A DNA stretch of 64,000 bases from Cristatella mucedo (taxonomy: Eukaryota > Bryozoa > Phylactolaemata > Cristatellidae): contig WPIO01000015.1 in the NCBI GenBank assembly GCA_009760855.2, positions 5,768,501 to 5,832,500 of the forward strand, given 5' to 3'. How positions within the stretch are numbered: position 1 is the stretch's first letter; every line of letters starts with the position of its first letter. This document shows positions 59,690 through 64,000 of this stretch, piece after piece. The notes beneath the pieces were generated by a model. That model was not told where the DNA came from. It did not search any database and was given only the letters and a program-made list of their open reading frames with translations. Position numbers and translations under genes: made by a program.

Positions 59690-60345
59690 CTCGGCAGCTA
59701 GCCATTAAGTCCTATCTAAGATTAGGGACTGTCTTCCAAGGTGGCTTGCAAAAAAATTAATTAGCTCCCTGATTCTGTATTGGCTCGCCTACTGCAACTC
59801 ATTTTGGCTGGGCTACTGAAAAAGCCACCAGGCCACTGCAGCTGGTGATGAATATGGATGCAAGGCTAGTTTACACATCTCAGAGATGTCTGACCATGTG
59901 TCACCTTTGCTGAAAGAGCTTGGATGGCTGCCGGCTGATCAACGGATGCCGAGTCAAGTTCTTTCCATGGTCCAAAGGCCCACCACGGCTTGGCTCCTTC
60001 ATACTTAGCTGAATTGCTGCACCAGTTTCAGCCTCTTCGTGCCCTCAGGTCATGTATGGACAATATATTAGCCGTTCCATTTCTCTGCTTAAAGATCGTT
60101 AGCGACAGAAGCTTTTGCTCTGCAAGTCCTAGACTGTGGAACTTCCCATGCCACTCACTACCTCAACTGCTCTCCTGACTCTGCTATGCTTCCCACTTTC
60201 TCTTCGTTGTGTGAGATGAAGTCTGTTGGCTACCGAATGCATACCGAAAGCCGCTTAGGCTGTGAGTGGTCAATACAAAACTATCCTGCCTAACACCTAC
60301 ACGGTCTTTGTGGCTTTTTGGTGTTACAAACGAAGATACATTTTT
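59690..60345 (+). mobile_element. L2 LINE copy
   Basis: RT C-terminal remnants (LISSLILYWLAYCNS-like, then PLLKELGWLPADQRM), MAPSYLAELLHQFQPLRALR, RSFCSASPRLWN, then the 3' UTR ending TTACAAACGAAGATACA. Stops are present. Confidence 0.85.
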
Positions 60346-60600
60346 TCTATGCCACATCCTTTCCAACCGTCCTGAGCTGCTACTTCCGTACAGCTAACAA
60401 CCTCATCTGCCTTCCTTTCTCAGCTATGGATCTTACTTTTTCTTTGTTGAGGACGATGAAGTCTGCTGGCTACCAAATGCATGCCGAAGGTCGCTTAGGC
60501 TTCGAGTGTGCTATAGAAAGCTCTCTTGCAATAGAAAACATCCACTTAGTCTTTGTGGCTTTGTGGAGTTACAGATGGAGCATACACATACATCAGCATT
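60346..60600 (+). mobile_element. Second L2 3' end directly after the first
   Basis: Repeats the terminal 250 bases of L2: CATCCTTTCCAACCGTCCTG through TTTGTGGAGTTACAGATGG. Tandem arrangement with the preceding copy. Confidence 0.8.
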
Positions 60601-61320
60601 CGTGGCACCTCCTTCAGCCTGTCATTCTTTCCATTTAACCGACGACTCGCCAGATCATCACCGAGCAGCTGGGGCCACCCGACTGACAAGCAGCTGACAT
60701 CGGTTCTAGATGCTCATCGCTGATCACCGGAGGGTGTTGGCCAAGCCAGAGGTGACTTCGACCCTAGCCAGAGAGGCATTTCTGGCATGCAGGGCTAAGC
60801 AAACAAAGCAAATGGCTAACCACGACATACCATTGTGGTAAAGCAGCAGTGCTTGCCACTGGAGCAGCTAGTAGTTGTGCCCGAGCCAGTGATGCAGAGC
60901 TCAGATACAATATGGCCAATCAGTAAACAAACTGCCTAGGTCCACTTTGCCATCATGCTGATGCTGACACGCCTGCTCACGACCACGTCGTGCCATCAGC
61001 CGAAGAATCACGCTTGAACTGTGACCTTATCCACGAACGATCGGTATGCTCTTTCAGTGAGCGCCATGGTGGCCCGTGGAGATGTGGGATCATGGACCTA
61101 TTCAGAGCGGGTGCTCGTTGAGCTAGCAGCCACAAGTGCCTTCTATTTGCCTTTGCCAGCCGTTTCCTACTAGGCAGCCTCGGTGCGGCTCCGTTGGGAC
61201 ATGCAGTTGGGATGTCATCACAGGTGACTAACCAAGCCAAGCCCAAAGGATAAAACCAAAGTGAGACTCATTAAGCAAGCAAAGAAATACCTTGGCCAAG
61301 ATCGGTATTCGGCTCGTGAG
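60601..61320. other. Intron sequence, no recognised element
   Basis: Contains an 89-codon minus-strand frame (60977-61246) and open plus-strand frames without homology. Confidence 0.45.
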
Positions 61321-61322
61321 AA

Positions 61323-61485
61323 TCGATATATATAATTCATTAGTATATAGCGGCCCAAGAGAACTAAATGTCTCTATTCAGGCGCTTCACATATGTCTCA
61401 GGGGGGCTCGAGCCCACGACCTCAGCCAGACCTTGGTCGGGGCAAGCACCTTAACCGCTGGAGGCCAAACCAGCTTCGCCGGGAC
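61323..61485 (-). mobile_element. SINE B copy
   Basis: Plus strand reads tail first: TATAGCGGCCCAAGAGAACT, TCTCTATTCAGGCGCTTCAC, then reverse B-box GGCTCGAGCCCACGACC and the reversed tRNA head near 61470. Confidence 0.8.
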
Positions 61486-62540
61486 AGCAAGGCAGCCACT
61501 GAGCCCTTGGCCACAGCCATTCACCTGCATTCCAGCTATGCCACAGGAGACCAAAGACGGCACACGCACCCAGCATGTCGACGCCTTGCCGTCATCATGC
61601 ATTCGAGTCACCCCAAACTCACTAAAAATGGCTTTGTCCAGGCAGCATCTTGGGCCAAAATCACAAGCCTCCGAAAAACTGATTTGGCTTTGCTCGAAGT
61701 CCTCGAAGGAGAGACTTTCCTGGGCTTCTTTTATCGCTATTGATTACAGTAATATGGCAAATAGTGTCAGGGAGCATCTCGGAGAGAACGAACGTATAAC
61801 GCATATAACGCAGGTATAATTGGTTGCCTAGTGCTGGTTTAACAGATGTAGCCCCTTTTTCCTTCGTATCCGTTCGGGTACCCGGACGACAATTGCAAAG
61901 CTCCGACTTATCTTTACGGTGGGCAAAAGAGAAGAAACTCGAAGAAGCAACGACATTCAGCTCACCGACCCTCCCCCACCACCACTCAAGTCATCCTCCC
62001 TAGCAACTATACATAGTTAGCAGATAAGGCTCCATACGGTCAGCCTGAAGCAGTGGGTCGAGCTCTGCCTGTCGCAGGATATAAATGTCTGCCACTGCAA
62101 GTCATAAATCTGTAAGTCTGTAATTAATTAGTTTTTTGTCAGGCTAACTTACGTTAACACGAAAGTCCTCTTGGTTTTCCTAGCTGCATTGTCAGATACC
62201 AAGGCGATCCGCAAGCCATTTCTTCTAAATATTTGCAAATATTTACATGGACTCTGTCCAAAAATCGCAGCTGCTTCAGACAGTCCTCGGCACCCTCACG
62301 CTGTAGTTGTCTGGGGCCGAAGGATGACCATTGTTTGGGGCTGGATATGTGGGGTGGGCAGATGTAAAGGAGAGATCCACAACAAATCGGCTCCCCTTCG
62401 GCCTCCTTGGATTGGCAGCACTCGCAACGATGTCACGGTCATCTGAAGGTGATCCGGGTCAGCAGCCTCTGAGAGTGAACCATGCAGACATGTTGAGGAA
62501 CTGAACTTGGGGTGAAAGCATCAGTGAAGACCGTGGGCCT
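61486..62540. other. Intron sequence, no recognised element
   Basis: No repeat or exon recognised. Confidence 0.45.
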
Positions 62541-62544
62541 TATT

Positions 62545-63180
62545 TGACTGTCTAATCTACCGAAGAAAGCAACTAGGCCACTGCAGCTGGCTATGAATAT
62601 GGCTGCAAGGCTTGTCTTCAAGTCCCAGAGGTTTGAGCACGTGCCTCCTTTCCTAAAAGAGCTAGGATAGATGCCGGTTGATCAAAACGGATACAGAGCA
62701 AAGTTCTTACACTGACCCACGACGCCTGCCACGGCTTGGCTCTTTCCTACCAGCTGAACCGCTGCATCAGTTTCAGCCTCCTCGCCCTCAGATGCTGTAT
62801 GGACAATAAATTAGCTGTTCCACTCCTCCGCTTAAAGACCGTTGGCGACAGAAACTTTTGCTCTGCAGGTCCTAGACTGTGATACTTGCTTCTACAATTC
62901 TTACGCAACGACAACTACTCTCCAGCTGCCGACTATGGTACATCCTTTTCAGCAGCCCTGAGCTGCTACTTCCATGCTACTCACAACCTCGACTGCTCTC
63001 CTGACTCTGCTATGCTCCCCACTTTCTCTTTGTTGCGTAAAACGAAGCCTATTGGCTACCCCATGCGTACCGAAAGCCGCTTAGGCTGTGAGTGCACTAT
63101 ACAAAACTTTCCTGTGCAACACCCACATAGACTTTATGGCTTTGTGGAGTTACAGATGGCTTGTGGAGATACATTACATA
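62545..63180 (+). mobile_element. L2 LINE copy
   Basis: QLAMNMAARLVFKSQRF-like block, then the FQPPRPQMLYGQ-type region, FLRNDNYSPAADYGTSFSAA, GCCGCTTAGGCTGTGAGTGC and the 3' end TTTGTGGAGTTACAGATGG then GATACATTACATA. Confidence 0.85.
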
Positions 63181-63756
63181 ATCGAAACATGTGAACCCTC
63201 GGACAGGCCCAAAAACAAACCGATGCCCCCTCTCAGATCAGGCCAGTTCTTAGGAACCCCTCCATCCATCCAAACACCCGTTGGGGCTGCTCTGGCAGCC
63301 TTACAGCTCCTGTGCCGCCAGGGCGAAGTAAGCTGGACGGCCACGTCTGCTACGTCCACTATCAGAAGAATGAGTAGCATCATTTCTTTCTGCCTGGCTT
63401 GGACTCGGGCTTCTCAGCTCTTTCCTTCAGGTAACAGCTCAAATACAATCGACAAGCCCCCTTGACCATTCCAACTCGACGGTGCCTGCCTGATCTTTAG
63501 CTTCAAGGATTCCTGTCGCTTGTTCCAACCCTCGAGAGGGCTGTGGACTAATTAACCCCACCAGTTTACTTATAAGGGGAACTGACCCCACCCGGCACAC
63601 AAGTTCCCTACCAAGCACCGATTCTTCCACTATTCAAAATGACATAATGACAAGCCGGATCGGTAGCTCTGAATCTCGGGGAGAACTGACCAGACACTGA
63701 ATGGCCTGGATGTCTGCCTGCAGGGTCCTAATCATTGATCGATCGACCGAAAAAAA

Positions 63757-63938
63757 TGCTTGCTGATTTAACAGCCTCTTTTTGTATAACGGCAGAAGAG
63801 CCTTAAAGGCTATCACCACTGTTTGCAGCAGCAATAAAGGATCGCCCGCCGCAGGATTCGAACCCATGACCTCGTGGCCGAGGTGGTAACGAGCAACAGC
63901 CTTACCTGGTGCGCTAGTGTGCCATCACGGCTCACCGA
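63757..63938 (-). mobile_element. SINE A copy, near full length
   Basis: Tail TGCTGATTTAACAGCCTCTT, body GCAATAAAGGATCGCCCGCC, reverse B-box GGATTCGAACCCATGACC, head GTGCCATCACGGCTCACC. Confidence 0.88.
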
Positions 63939-64000
63939 AGGACATAGCAACGTAATGCCGGGCTTCAACCATCGACCATAGCAGGCCAGCTCCTATGCAG

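Noticed and set aside
54177-64000. Search for PDZ0 exons upstream of the GK exon
   Set aside because: No minus-strand segment showed a PDZ0-like core (for example ELLLEVxG); fragments such as YSELLLSTGERP near 57.3 kb lack the rest of the domain.

Overview
The window is invertebrate-type animal DNA: about half GC, CpG not obviously depleted, long introns, many simple repeats, LINE/SINE debris and spliced coding exons. I see no vertebrate repeats. The phylum cannot be fixed from the sequence; a lophotrochozoan or flatworm-like animal is a guess.

One gene accounts for nearly all recognisable coding sequence: a MAGI-family scaffold (membrane-associated guanylate kinase, inverted domain order) on the minus strand, running from about 54.18 kb down to 50 bp and off both ends. 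I traced 18 exons with GT-AG borders whose intron phases agree at all 17 junctions: 4760 coding bases, 1586 codons. In sense order: degenerate GK (54.1, 53.6, 47.8 kb), acidic linker (45.5 kb), one split WW domain (38.5 and 36.9 kb), Ser/Pro linker (34.3 kb), PDZ1 (31.2 and 23.1 kb), PDZ2 (22.5 kb), three short linker exons (20.1, 18.6, 13.05 kb), a 1.3-kb Gln-rich exon ending in the first part of PDZ3 (9.6-10.9 kb), the rest of PDZ3 (5.2 kb), PDZ4 (3.2 and 2.65 kb), a Ser/Gly/Gln linker (2.2 kb) and the first part of PDZ5 (50-223). PDZ0 and the start codon should lie beyond 64 kb; the end of PDZ5 and the 3' UTR lie before position 1. Only one WW domain, resembling vertebrate WW2, was found.

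The remaining 90 percent or more is intron. It holds at least two CR1-like LINE families (L1, L2), two tRNA-derived SINE families (A, B), microsatellites, and a 182-bp hAT-type element with a perfect 8-bp target duplication whose sequence resembles the SPIN family known for horizontal transfer. L1 and SINE B share a 3' stem-loop tail, which suggests the SINE borrows the LINE reverse transcriptase. One L1 copy carries a 451-bp inverted repeat that looks perfect by eye. No second gene is convincingly supported; a few coding-like stretches are listed at low confidence.
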